A stretch of 64,000 nucleotides of DNA. It comes from Modestobacter sp. VKM Ac-2986. Its GTDB lineage: Bacteria; Actinomycetota; Actinomycetes; Mycobacteriales; Geodermatophilaceae. The stretch covers positions 1-64,000 of the forward strand of contig NZ_JAPVBH010000001.1 in NCBI RefSeq assembly GCF_026967795.1. Direction: 5' to 3'. The position numbers and the translations under genes are program-made. The notes under the pieces were generated by a model. The model had not been told where the DNA came from. It searched no databases and saw only the letters and a list, made by a program, of their open reading frames with translations. How positions within the stretch are numbered: position 1 is the first letter of the stretch; each line of letters begins with the position of its first letter. Positions 1-8,102 of this stretch are shown here, piece after piece.

Positions 1-331
1 CCGTAGATGATTTGATCGCAGCTGAGACCAAGAGTTGGCACTCTCGTTCAATCAACCAAAGGAACCCAACGACATCCGAAGACATCGCATGGGGATTTGT
101 TACTTGGCACTGACTTTCGGCACGCTGTTGAGTTCTCAAGGAGCGGACGCGCACGTTCCCCGACCGATTGCTCGGCCGTTCTTCGTAGCGGTGATTCCAC
201 CTTACACCAAGTTCCGCAGCAGTCGAACCTCAGGGGTTCTGTCCGGCGGTTTCCCAGGCCCTGCGGCCCGGTCCGTTCTCGCTTGGTGCATGGAGAACGA
301 TACACGCCTTCTGAGGGGGTCTGCACGGGGG
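1..331 (-). promoter_or_regulatory. rRNA operon promoter and leader (16S lies off the left edge)
   Basis: Read on the minus strand, positions 140-119 give CTTGAGAACTCAACAGCGTG, the conserved boxA-like element of actinobacterial rrn leaders and spacers. A good sigma-A promoter lies upstream: -35 TTCGAC (227-222), 17-nt spacer, -10 TAAGGT (204-199). The window's first bases read ...ATCTACGG on the minus strand, the usual sequence directly before AGAGTTTGATC at the 16S 5' end, so 16S should begin within a few bases outside the window. No 16S 3' end is seen between promoter and boxA, which favours leader over 16S-23S spacer. This stretch is less G+C-rich than its neighbours. No protein gene is credible here; 331-388 shows nothing. 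Confidence 0.75.
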
Positions 332-388
332 GTCTGAAGGGGGGTCCAGCCACCCCGTCGCACGGGCTCTGAGCAGGGCCTTCACGGC

Positions 389-1018
389 TCAGGCGACCCC
401 GCGTGGGCGGTACTGGACGCTGACGCGCGGTCCGACCGCCCGCGTCGTCTTCGGGATGCAGTGCTCCCACGTGCGCTGACACGAGCCGCCCATGACCACG
501 AGGTCCCCGTGGCCGAGGGTGAAACGCAGGCTCTCCCCGCCACCGACCGGACGGAGCAGGAGCGGCCGGGGCGACCCGAACGAGACGATCGCGACCATCG
601 TGTCCTCGGTGCGACTCCGGCCGATCCGGTCGCCGTGCCAGGCGACGCTGTCCCGGCCGTCCCGGTACAGGCACATGCCGGCGGTCACGAAGTCCTCCGT
701 GAGCTCGGGGCGGTAGTGCGCACTGAGCGCCGACCGGGCAGCGGTCAGGGCCGGGTGCGGCAGGGGCTCCTCACCGCCGTACCAGCGGAGCAGCCGGGGC
801 ACGGCCACCTCGCGGTCGTACATCTGGCGGCGGTCCTCCCGCCAGCCGATGTCGCCCAGCAGGACGTCGAACACCTGGTCCGAGCCCTCGACCCAGCCGG
901 GCAGGTGGTCGACCCAGGCCCACTGGCTCAGCGGGTGCCGGACCACCCGCCCGGCGAGCGGGGTGGGCGAGGCCTCCTCAGCGACGTCCCACATGGACGG
1001 CTGGTGCGCGAGCGACAT
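389..1018 (-). CDS. AlkB-like 2-oxoglutarate/Fe(II) dioxygenase (alkylated nucleic acid repair)
   Basis: A 209-residue AlkB-family protein, expected to oxidatively demethylate alkylated bases in DNA or RNA using 2-oxoglutarate, O2 and Fe(II). The iron ligands are visible as H128-x-D130 in SVAWHGDRIG and H186 in RTWEHCIP; R198 and R204 (GPRVSVQYRP) match the 2-oxoglutarate and substrate arginines of E. coli AlkB (H131, D133, H187, R204, R210), so the active site looks complete. The ATG at 1018 gives the family's usual length. An SOS-box-like site sits 22-37 bp upstream (1040-1055), suggesting LexA control. It is separated from the upstream recQ by a hairpin repeat (1072-1128), so the two are probably not cotranscribed. 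Confidence 0.9.
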   Translation of the reverse strand: MSLAHQPSMWDVAEEASPTPLAGRVVRHPLSQWAWVDHLPGWVEGSDQVFDVLLGDIGWREDRRQMYDREVAVPRLLRWYGGEEPLPHPALTAARSALSAHYRPELTEDFVTAGMCLYRDGRDSVAWHGDRIGRSRTEDTMVAIVSFGSPRPLLLRPVGGGESLRFTLGHGDLVVMGGSCQRTWEHCIPKTTRAVGPRVSVQYRPRGVA

Positions 1019-1039
1019 GCCGGGAGGCTACTACCGGTT

Positions 1040-1055
1040 TCGCACAGGTGTTCGA
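1040..1055. promoter_or_regulatory. SOS-box-like LexA site upstream of the AlkB gene
   Basis: TCGCACAGGTGTTCGA differs from the actinobacterial LexA consensus (TCGAAC, four bases RNRY, GTTCGA) at one position, the fourth base. It lies 22-37 bp before the AlkB-like start codon, a normal operator position. It is also embedded in a 7-bp inverted repeat CACAGGT/ACCTGTG at 1043-1064. Binding is inferred from sequence only. Confidence 0.5.
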
Positions 1056-1071
1056 AAACCTGTGGACAGTT

Positions 1072-1128
1072 GAAGGACCCCGCCCCCTCCCCCCTCGGGA
1101 GCTCGGGGCGAGCCTCTGGGACGGGGCC
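1072..1128 (+). repeat. Dispersed intergenic hairpin repeat, copy 1
   Basis: First of three related elements in the window (others at 30191-30247 and 59561-59620). Shared pattern: GAAGGACCCCG at the left, a central CTCGG(G/C)xCGAGCC and ACGGGGCC at the right. The outer arms pair and the middle can form a second small stem. This copy fills the gap between the recQ stop codon and the AlkB promoter. Confidence 0.65.
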
Positions 1129-1130
1129 GT

Positions 1131-3371
1131 TCAGGCGGAGAGGGCCAGGACGAAGGGCAGCACCGAGGCGGCGCCGGCCAGGCGCAGCTCGCGGCCGGCG
1201 ACCGTCATCGTCCAGCGGGAGTCGGCCAGGTCGTCGACGAGCAGGACCGGGGCGTCACCGAGCTCGGCCAGTCGGGCACGCAGCTCCGGTCCGACCACGA
1301 TCCGCTGCCACACCCCGGCCAACCGGAAGGCGCTGTTGCCCCCGGGCCCGCCGGTCGGGCCACCGTGCACGAGGTCCAGGGCGCCCAGGTAGGGCAGCCG
1401 GCCGATCCGGGCCAGGCCCTCGGCCACGCCGCTCACCAGGGCAGGCCGGCGCCGGGAGGGGACGGCCACGACCGCACCGGGGCGCTGGGCCCAGTCCCAG
1501 GCGCCCAGCACCCGGGCACAGGCCTTGAGCAGCTCCTCGTCCGGCGGCGCGTCGGAGGCCAGGCCCGGCTTCATCACCCGGTGCGCGACGTCGAAGGCGG
1601 CATCCGGGTCCTCCTCGATGGAGGGGGCCTCGAGGTCCTCGGCGAGGGAGGCGACCCCACCCACCCCGTCGTCCCCCAGCAGGGTGCGGAGCTTCTGTCC
1701 CCAGCCGAGGTCGGTGAGGCGGGCGACGGCGCGGCCGGTGGCCACCTGCTCCCCCGCGGCGATCTTGCCCTTGACCTCGACGCCGAGCCGGTCGGCGCCG
1801 GTGGGCCACTGGGCGCGGGGCGCCAGCTCCACCCCGGGCCGGTCCAGCCGGGCCGAGGCGGCCTCGGAGGCGCCGGCCGGCACGTCGGTCGGGTACCAGG
1901 GGCCGGCGCACACGTCGCAACGCCCACAGGGGGCCGCGGTCGGGTCGTCGAGGGCCTCCTGCAGGAAGGCCATCCGGCACTCGGCGGTGTCGACGGGCTT
2001 GGCGTAGTCGAGCATCGAGCGCTGCTCGGCCTCCCGGGTCGCGGTGACCCGGGCGTACCGGTCGGCGTCGTAGACCCACGGCACGCCGGTGGAGCGCCAG
2101 CCGCCCTGCACCCGCTCGACCGCCCCGTCGACGGCGAGCACCTTGAGCAGCAGCTCGAGCCGCGAGCGCCGGACGTCGGCCACGGTCTCCAACCGGGCGA
2201 CCGACCACGCCTTGCCGTCGGCCATGGCGGTGAGCACCGCGGCGGCGTGGTCCTCCCGCGGCATGGACGAGGTCGCGAACCACTGCCAGATCGCGATGTC
2301 CTCCGGGCCGGGCAGCAGCAGGACGTCGGCGTGGTCGACGGCGCGGCCGGCGCGGCCGACCTGCTGGTAGTAGCTGACCGGGGACGACGGCGCCCCTAGG
2401 TGCACGACGAAGCCGAGGTCGGGCTTGTCGAAGCCCATGCCCAGGGCCGAGGTGGCGACCAGGGCCTTGACGCGGTTCTCCCGCAGCGCCTCCTCGGCGT
2501 CCTTGCGGTCGGCGTCGTCGAGCCGGCCGGTGTAGGCCCGCACCTCGTGGCCGGCGTCGCGGAGCAGGGCGGCGGTCTCCTCCGCCGCGGCGACGGTGAG
2601 CGTGTAGACGATGCCGCTGCCCGGCAGGTCGCCGATGTGCGCGGACAGCCAGGCCAGCCGGGCCCGGTCGGAGTCCAGCCGGAGCACGCCCATGCGCAGC
2701 GAGTCGCGCGCCAGCGGGCCGCGGACGGTGGTGACCTCGACGCCACCGGCGCCCAGCTGCTCGGCGACGTCGGCGACCACGCGCTCGTTGGCGGTGGCGG
2801 TGGTGGCGAGCACGGGCGTGCCCGCGGGCAGCTGGCCCAGCAGGTCGCGGATGCGGCGGTAGTCGGGCCGGAAGTCGTGGCCCCAGTCGGAGACGCAGTG
2901 CGCCTCGTCGACCACCAACAGGCCGCACCGCTCGACCAGGGCGGGCAGCTGCTCGTCTCGGAAGCGGGGGTTGGTCAGCCGCTCGGGGGAGACCAGCAGG
3001 ACGTCGACGTCGTCGGCGGCGAGCCGGGCGTTGATGTCGTCCCACTCGGTGACGTTGGAGCTGGAGATCTCCACCGCCTTGATGCCGGCGCGGCTCGCGG
3101 CGGCCACCTGGTCGCGCATCAGCGCCAGCAGCGGGCTGACCAGCACGGTGGGGCCGGCGCCGCGTCGGCGCAGCAGGGCGGTGGAGACGAAGTAGACCGC
3201 CGACTTGCCCCACCCGGTGCGCTGCACCACCAGCGCCCGCTGGTGCCGCTCGACCAGCGCGAGGACCGCGTCGTCCTGGCCCTCGCGGAAGACGGCGTCG
3301 GGGCGGCCGGTCAGCTCGCGCAGGACGCCCAGCGCCTCGTCGGCGAGATCGGGCTGCACAGCGGTCGTCAT
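1131..3371 (-). CDS. recQ: RecQ-family ATP-dependent DNA helicase with C-terminal phosphoribosyltransferase-like domain
   Basis: A 746-residue superfamily 2 helicase that should unwind DNA 3' to 5' during repair or recombination. Walker A is RTGWGKSAVYF (TGWGKS 52-57), motif II is DEAH at 155-158 followed by CVSDWGHDFRPDY, then the TATA motif, ATSALGMGFDKPDL (motif V) and YYQQVGRAGRA (motif VI). A Cys cluster (CRMAFLQE...CGRCDVC) after the helicase core is the RecQ zinc site. The last ~150 residues end in VLLVDDLADSRWTMT, a PRPP-binding-loop-like signature of the phosphoribosyltransferase fold; this replaces the usual HRDC domain. The ATG at 3371 was chosen although the frame stays open far upstream, because homology begins there and the PHP gene starts divergently at 3441. 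Confidence 0.92.
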   Translation of the reverse strand: MTTAVQPDLADEALGVLRELTGRPDAVFREGQDDAVLALVERHQRALVVQRTGWGKSAVYFVSTALLRRRGAGPTVLVSPLLALMRDQVAAASRAGIKAVEISSSNVTEWDDINARLAADDVDVLLVSPERLTNPRFRDEQLPALVERCGLLVVDEAHCVSDWGHDFRPDYRRIRDLLGQLPAGTPVLATTATANERVVADVAEQLGAGGVEVTTVRGPLARDSLRMGVLRLDSDRARLAWLSAHIGDLPGSGIVYTLTVAAAEETAALLRDAGHEVRAYTGRLDDADRKDAEEALRENRVKALVATSALGMGFDKPDLGFVVHLGAPSSPVSYYQQVGRAGRAVDHADVLLLPGPEDIAIWQWFATSSMPREDHAAAVLTAMADGKAWSVARLETVADVRRSRLELLLKVLAVDGAVERVQGGWRSTGVPWVYDADRYARVTATREAEQRSMLDYAKPVDTAECRMAFLQEALDDPTAAPCGRCDVCAGPWYPTDVPAGASEAASARLDRPGVELAPRAQWPTGADRLGVEVKGKIAAGEQVATGRAVARLTDLGWGQKLRTLLGDDGVGGVASLAEDLEAPSIEEDPDAAFDVAHRVMKPGLASDAPPDEELLKACARVLGAWDWAQRPGAVVAVPSRRRPALVSGVAEGLARIGRLPYLGALDLVHGGPTGGPGGNSAFRLAGVWQRIVVGPELRARLAELGDAPVLLVDDLADSRWTMTVAGRELRLAGAASVLPFVLALSA

Positions 3372-3440
3372 GACCCGACCGTAGGCGGCGGCACCGACAC
3401 TCCGGGACCCGGCGTGCGCTCGCTGTGGACGGGCGGTTGG

Positions 3441-4277
3441 ATGGGCAGGATGCTGCCGCCCGACAACCACGTGCACTCGGAGTTCTCGTGGGACACCGGG
3501 CCCCGGGCCTCGCTGTTGCGCGCCTGCGAGCACGCCGTGGCGATCGGCCTGCCGGCGATCGCCTTCACCGAGCACCTGGACTTCACCGTGTGGAGCCCCG
3601 GCGACCGCGCCACCACCGACGGGCTCACCGACCGGCACCCGGCCAACCAGCTGCCCATCGACGTCGACGTCTACGCCGAGACGATCTGGGAGGCCCGGCA
3701 GCGGTTTCCCCAACTGCGGGTCTGGTCCGGTGTGGAGGCCGGGGAGCCGCACCTGTTCGGCGCCAGCGTCGCGGCACACCTGCAGGCCTCGCCGGTCGAC
3801 CGCGTCCTGGGGTCGCTGCACTCGCTGCCGGTCGACGGGCGGCTGATCGGGGTCAACCGGGTGCTGCACGCACCCGACGTCGACCTGGTCGCCACGATGC
3901 GCCGCTACCTCACCGAGATGGTGACGATGATCGAGAGCAGCGACGTCTTCCAGGTGCTCGCGCACTGCGACTTCCCGCGCCGCTACTGGCCCGGCGGGCG
4001 CGACGCGTACCCGGAGGCGGTGTTCGAGGAGGAGTACCGGGCGGTGTTCCGCGCCCTGGCGGCGGGCGGCCGCGCCCTGGAGGTCAACACCACCAGCCCG
4101 CTGTGGTCGGTGGAGCTGCTGCGCTGGTACCGCGACGAGGGCGGCGACGCGGTCAGCTTCGGCAGCGACGGGCACCAGCCGCAGCTGGTCGGGCAGCGGT
4201 TCGACCTGGCTGTCGACGTCGTCGAGCAGGCCGGCTTCCGCCCGGGCCGCGACCGCTTCGACTTCTGGCGCCGCTGA
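3441..4277 (+). CDS. PHP-domain phosphoesterase (histidinol-phosphatase-like)
   Basis: A 278-residue polymerase-and-histidinol-phosphatase (PHP) domain protein. Metal-binding motifs appear in the expected order: DNHVHSEFSWD near the N-terminus, FTEHLDF around residue 45, a central SLHSLP, HCDFPRR, and GSDGHQP near the C-terminus. Members hydrolyse phosphate monoesters such as histidinol phosphate; because no histidine genes are nearby, the substrate here is unknown. The gene is divergent to recQ with a 69-bp shared upstream region. A second in-frame ATG at 3450 is an alternative start. Confidence 0.82.
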   Translation: MGRMLPPDNHVHSEFSWDTGPRASLLRACEHAVAIGLPAIAFTEHLDFTVWSPGDRATTDGLTDRHPANQLPIDVDVYAETIWEARQRFPQLRVWSGVEAGEPHLFGASVAAHLQASPVDRVLGSLHSLPVDGRLIGVNRVLHAPDVDLVATMRRYLTEMVTMIESSDVFQVLAHCDFPRRYWPGGRDAYPEAVFEEEYRAVFRALAAGGRALEVNTTSPLWSVELLRWYRDEGGDAVSFGSDGHQPQLVGQRFDLAVDVVEQAGFRPGRDRFDFWRR

Positions 4278-4299
4278 GCCACCGGTCGTCAGGGTCGAC

Positions 4300-4614
4300 G
4301 TGTCGACTGCCGATGACCACGGCGTGACTGGACTCCTCTTCGACGGCACCTTCTCCACCGAGGCGGTCGCGTCCGCCGGCCACGCACTCGTCGAGCAGCT
4401 GTTCGACGAGGCGATGGCGACCATCGCCGCGCTGGCCGAGAACTGGGACGCCCCGGTCACGGAGGCCACCGAGGTGGAGGACGACGAGCCCGTCGCCCTG
4501 GTCGAGCCCGCCAGCTGGTCGGCCACGGACGACGACGAGGACGACGTCCGTGCCCTCGCCGGTCTCGCGCTCCCCGTGCTGCTCCCCCGCCGGTCCGAGG
4601 CCGTCGCCGCCTGA
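4300..4614 (+). CDS. Small acidic hypothetical protein
   Basis: A 104-residue protein starting at GTG 4300, 22 bp after the PHP gene, so possibly cotranscribed with it. The N-terminal half is predicted helical (ALVEQLFDEAMATIAAL), the middle is strongly acidic (VEDDEP, DDDEDD) and the C-terminus has a short hydrophobic stretch ALPVLLP. I recognise no domain. Its composition loosely resembles the acidic protein at 19400-19870 but I cannot show homology. It is followed by a strong hairpin, which supports a real transcript end here. Confidence 0.5.
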   Translation: MSTADDHGVTGLLFDGTFSTEAVASAGHALVEQLFDEAMATIAALAENWDAPVTEATEVEDDEPVALVEPASWSATDDDEDDVRALAGLALPVLLPRRSEAVAA

Positions 4615-4643
4615 GACCACGCCCGCCCCGCCGTCCCGGGCCC

Positions 4644-4677
4644 ACCGGACGGCGTGGGCGGGCTCACGCCGTCCGGT
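4644..4677. terminator. Intrinsic terminator-like hairpin
   Basis: Perfect 13-bp stem ACCGGACGGCGTG / CACGCCGTCCGGT with an 8-nt loop, 30 bp after the stop of the acidic protein gene. No U-tract follows, as is usual in high-GC actinobacteria. Confidence 0.65.
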
Positions 4678-4754
4678 CGCGCGGACGGCGGTGCGGCTCG
4701 GGGAGCATCAGCGGCGACGGGGCCGACGGCCGGCCTGCCGACCCCGGAGTCACT

Positions 4755-5654
4755 GTGATCATCTCGCGCCTGCCCCGCCCCGTGCACGCCCTGCGGAGCA
4801 TCGCCGTCCCGTTCACCCTGCTGCTGGCGTGGGACGTGCTGATCACGGCGCTGTACCTCAACGACGCGACGCACTTCTCCAGCCTGGAGATCCCGACCAC
4901 GCTGTTCGGGACGGCGATCGCACTGTTCGTCGGCTTCATGGTCAACGCCGCCTACGAGCGGTGGTGGGAGGCCCGGACGCTGTGGGGCCAGGTGGTCAAC
5001 AACTCCCGGAGCCTGGCCCGGGAGGCGCTGGTGCTGATCGACGAGGACGTCGACGGTGCCCGGCGCGGCCTGGCCGGTGGTGTGGTGCAGGCGCAGATCG
5101 CCTACGTCCACGTGCTGCGGACGGCGCTGCGGGGGCAGCCGTTCCCGGTGGAGGCCCGCCGCCACCTGCCGGCCGACGTGGCCGCTGCGGTGGAGGGGTC
5201 GACGAACAGGCAGAACGCCGTGCTCACCCACGTCGGCCGGCTGCTCGGCGCCGGGGCCCGCCAGGGGAAGATCAGCGACCTCCGGCTGGTCCAGCTGGAG
5301 TCGACCCTGGTGGCCCTGTCCAACGCCCAGGGCGGGCTGGAGCGGATCAGGAACACCCCGATGCCGGTCCAGTACCGGTTCCTGCCCCGGTTCTTCAGCC
5401 AGCTGCTCGCGGTCGTGCTGCCCTTCGCCCTGGTCAACGACCTGGGCTGGGCCACCCCGATCGGCTCCGGGCTGGTCGCGCTGATGTTCCTGCTCGCCGT
5501 CCAGGTCGGCGACGACCTCGCGGAGCCCTTCGCCGACACGGTCTACGACGTCCCGATGACGGCGATCACGCGCACCGTGGAGATCGACCTCACCGAGATG
5601 ATCGGCGCCGAGCCCCCGACCGCGGTCCGCCCGGTCGACCGCGTCCTCTGGTGA
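4755..5654 (+). CDS. Bestrophin-family membrane protein
   Basis: A 299-residue integral membrane protein of the bacterial bestrophin (RFP-TM, YneE-like) family, proposed ion channels. Hydrophobic segments are seen around residues 15-35 and 45-65 and two more near 215-255. Family hallmarks include FVGFMVNAAYERWWEAR, GGLERIRNTPMP, and NDLGWATPIG before the last membrane segment. The length matches bacterial homologues. A GGAG motif (4745-4748) lies a few bases before the GTG start. The gene is flanked by hairpins on both sides and looks monocistronic. Confidence 0.8.
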   Translation: MIISRLPRPVHALRSIAVPFTLLLAWDVLITALYLNDATHFSSLEIPTTLFGTAIALFVGFMVNAAYERWWEARTLWGQVVNNSRSLAREALVLIDEDVDGARRGLAGGVVQAQIAYVHVLRTALRGQPFPVEARRHLPADVAAAVEGSTNRQNAVLTHVGRLLGAGARQGKISDLRLVQLESTLVALSNAQGGLERIRNTPMPVQYRFLPRFFSQLLAVVLPFALVNDLGWATPIGSGLVALMFLLAVQVGDDLAEPFADTVYDVPMTAITRTVEIDLTEMIGAEPPTAVRPVDRVLW

Positions 5655-5657
5655 CGT

Positions 5658-5685
5658 CCGCCGTCCCGGGGGTCCGGGACGGCGG
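5658..5685. terminator. Bidirectional terminator-like hairpin
   Basis: CCGCCGTCCCGG / CCGGGACGGCGG, 12-bp perfect stem with a 4-nt loop, exactly filling the gap between the convergent bestrophin and LCP genes. Confidence 0.75.
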
Positions 5686-5688
5686 GGG

Positions 5689-7215
5689 TCAGGCGATGCA
5701 GCTGGTGTCGTCCGCGGTGCGCTCGCTGGAGGCGTAGGTGCCGGGCTCGACCGGGACCGGGGGCGGGGCGTCGACCGCCTGGCCGACGGCGTTGAAGTCC
5801 TTGCCCAGCGTCAGCTGCACCGTGCCGGCCGCGAGCGTGGCGTCGGCGGTCACCGCAGCCCCGGGCACCTGGGCAGCCAGCGCCGCGGCCTTGCCCTCGT
5901 CACCGGGGGCGTGGGCGATCGCGGTGCGGTCGGTGTTCGCCGGGGCGTTGCCGCCGCTGCTGGCCACGAAGCCGGCCGTGCCCAGCGCGGTCGCCGCGGT
6001 CGCCGCAGCGCCGGTGACACCGGAGCCGTTGAGCACGCTGACGGTCACCTCGGACGGCGCGACCGGGGCGACCGGCGCGGGGGTCTCGGCGGCCGGCTCC
6101 TCCGCCGGCTCGCTCAGCGACGCGAAGAAGTCCTTGAGCGCGGCCGGGTCCGCGGGCACCAGCACGGCGGCGCCGTCGATGGTGTCGTCCTTGAGCCCGG
6201 GCAGGGTCTGGAAGCTGATGTCGCTCGGCTGCACCGACTGCAGCTGGGCCGCCAGGTCGAACACGTCGAGGCCGTCGTCGAAGGTGACGCTGCTGCCCAC
6301 CTGCTTGACGATCTGCTGCTGCTTGGACAGGTCCAGCAGCAGGTCCTTCGACAGCAGGTTGCGCAGCATGCCGGCGATGTAGACCTGCTGGCGGCGCTGC
6401 CGGTCCAGCTCGTTGGGCAGGCCGTGCCGCTGCCGCACGAACAGCAGCGCCTGGCTGCCGCTGAGGGTCTGGGGGCCGGCGTCGAAGTGCGCGCCGGTGA
6501 CGGTGTCGTCGACGGCCTCGCAGATGTTGACCTCGACGCCGCCGACGATGGTGCTCAGGTTGATGAAGCCGAGGAGGTTGATCTCGGCGTAGTGGTCGAT
6601 CTGCAGGCCGGAGAGCTGGCTGACCGTGCGGATCAGCGCCTGGGCGCCCGCGGCGTCCCGCTCCGCCTCCTCGCCCTCGGCGGCGTTGTAGCCACCGCCG
6701 TAGGCGGAGTTGAGCTTGCCCTCGCCGCTGCCGGGGATGGGCACGTAGAGGTCTCGCGGGAGGCTGACGAAGGAGGCCGCGGACCCGTCGGCGGGCACGT
6801 GCACCAGCATCATCGTGTCGGTGTTGAGCAGCCCGGCGGTGTCGCCGGTGACGTACTCGGCCTGCTGCTCGGGGGTCAGCCCGGCGCGGGAGTCCCGGCC
6901 CACCAGCAGCAGGTTCATCGCCTCGCCGCCGTTGCCCGCGGCGTCGACGTTGCCGTCTGTCGGGATGGCGTCGGTGCGGCTCAGGCTGGCCTCGGCGACC
7001 TTGGCCAGGTACCAGCCCCAGCCGCTGCCGGCGAGCACCAGGACGCTCAGCACGGCGGCCAGCGCCCGGACGCCGACGGCCAGCCGGCGCGTGGGGCTCA
7101 CCGGCTCGACCTCCGCGGACCGGGACGCCGTGGCGCCGCGGGGCGTGCGCGGGGTCTTCCCCGCGCGGGGGTCCAGCCGGGGAGGCAACGGCCTCGCGGA
7201 CTCGCCGGGCTCCAT
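5689..7215 (-). CDS. LytR-CpsA-Psr (LCP) family cell-wall glycopolymer ligase with LytR_C domain
   Basis: A 508-residue type II membrane protein that should transfer undecaprenyl-linked glycopolymers (arabinogalactan, teichoic-type or similar) to peptidoglycan outside the cell. A proline/arginine-rich cytoplasmic tail is followed by one membrane helix (ALAAVLSVLVLAGSGWGWYL, about residues 50-70). The LCP domain follows (NLLLVGRDSR, NTDTMMLVHV, FVSLPRDLYVPIPG, YAEINLLGFINL, FVRQRHGLPNELDRQRRQQ), then a Pro/Ala linker and a LytR_C domain (VSVLNGSGVTG...). The pyrophosphate-binding Arg and Asp residues are present. The ATG at 7215 is preceded by GGAGG at ideal spacing; an upstream TTG at 7260 is less likely. 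Confidence 0.9.
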   Translation of the reverse strand: MEPGESARPLPPRLDPRAGKTPRTPRGATASRSAEVEPVSPTRRLAVGVRALAAVLSVLVLAGSGWGWYLAKVAEASLSRTDAIPTDGNVDAAGNGGEAMNLLLVGRDSRAGLTPEQQAEYVTGDTAGLLNTDTMMLVHVPADGSAASFVSLPRDLYVPIPGSGEGKLNSAYGGGYNAAEGEEAERDAAGAQALIRTVSQLSGLQIDHYAEINLLGFINLSTIVGGVEVNICEAVDDTVTGAHFDAGPQTLSGSQALLFVRQRHGLPNELDRQRRQQVYIAGMLRNLLSKDLLLDLSKQQQIVKQVGSSVTFDDGLDVFDLAAQLQSVQPSDISFQTLPGLKDDTIDGAAVLVPADPAALKDFFASLSEPAEEPAAETPAPVAPVAPSEVTVSVLNGSGVTGAAATAATALGTAGFVASSGGNAPANTDRTAIAHAPGDEGKAAALAAQVPGAAVTADATLAAGTVQLTLGKDFNAVGQAVDAPPPVPVEPGTYASSERTADDTSCIA

Positions 7216-7321
7216 CGACGACCTCCGGGGCGCGCTGGGGGATGGGGTGCGATCGACCAACCCCCAGGATCACACGCCCGGCTGTGGAACCGGTGCAGCC
7301 GCAGCCCGCGACGCGCCGGGA

Positions 7322-8101
7322 TCAGGGCAGCGGGACGCCGCTGAGCTCCGCACAGGCCGCGAGCAGGCCGTCCTGGACGGCGACGTCGGACACCGCGGGG
7401 TGGGTCGCACGCCGGGCGCGGTGGTACCAGTGGCCACCGCTGGTGCGGGCCTCGTCGTCGGTGGAGACGGCGAGCCAGGCCTGCGTGACCGGGCCCTGCG
7501 CCAGGTCGTCCGACGCCCCGGGCCCGCCCATCCGGGTGGCCACCCACCCCGGGTCGACGGAGTTGGCGAGCACGTCGGGCCGGCGCCGGGCCACCGCCGC
7601 GGACAGTACGGCGTCCCAGAGCTTGCTGTCGGCATAGGCCTGCGACCCGTTCCACCGACGGCGGGTCCACTGCAGGTCGCCGAGGGACGGGTCGCCGCCG
7701 CGGTGCATGCCCGAGCTGAGGTACACCAGCCGGTCGGGCGGGGTCATCAGTGCGGTCAGCAGGTAGGGGGCCAGCACGTTGACCGCGAAGACGTGGGCCA
7801 GGCCGTCGGAGGTCTCGACCCGCTGCCGCTCCTGGTACCCGACGGCGGCGTTGTGGACGACGGCGTCGAACCGGCCGGCGTCCTCGGCCTGCGCGGCGAC
7901 CGCCCGCACACCGGCGATCGTGGAGAGGTCACCGACCAGCACCCCCTCGGCGGCCGGCAGCGCGGCCCGGGCGTCGTCCGCGCGGGCGTCGCTGCGGGCG
8001 TGCAGGGTGACGGCGTGGCCGTCGGCGGCGAGCAGTCGTCCGGCCAGCAGGCCCAGGCCGTCGGTGGAACCGGTGATCAGGACGCGGGACACGCGCCCCA
8101 C
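7322..8101 (-). CDS. Short-chain dehydrogenase/reductase (SDR)
   Basis: A 259-residue classical SDR. The cofactor motif is TGSTDGLG near the N-terminus, followed by NAAVG, a Ser-containing strand (YLSSGMHRGG) and an active-site AYADSK (YxxxK). The GTG start lies 1 nt from the stop of the upstream 2-oxoglutarate oxygenase gene, indicating translational coupling in a three-gene minus-strand operon. The substrate cannot be predicted. A second GTG at 8092 (VSRVLITG) is an alternative start. Confidence 0.82.
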   Translation of the reverse strand: MGRVSRVLITGSTDGLGLLAGRLLAADGHAVTLHARSDARADDARAALPAAEGVLVGDLSTIAGVRAVAAQAEDAGRFDAVVHNAAVGYQERQRVETSDGLAHVFAVNVLAPYLLTALMTPPDRLVYLSSGMHRGGDPSLGDLQWTRRRWNGSQAYADSKLWDAVLSAAVARRRPDVLANSVDPGWVATRMGGPGASDDLAQGPVTQAWLAVSTDDEARTSGGHWYHRARRATHPAVSDVAVQDGLLAACAELSGVPLP

Positions 8102-8102
8102 G

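Noticed and set aside
3372-5231. Upstream extension of the RecQ reading frame to 5231 (minus strand)
   Set aside because: The extension is antisense to the PHP, acidic-protein and bestrophin genes and has no domain; open antisense frames are expected at this G+C content. RecQ homology starts at the ATG at 3371.
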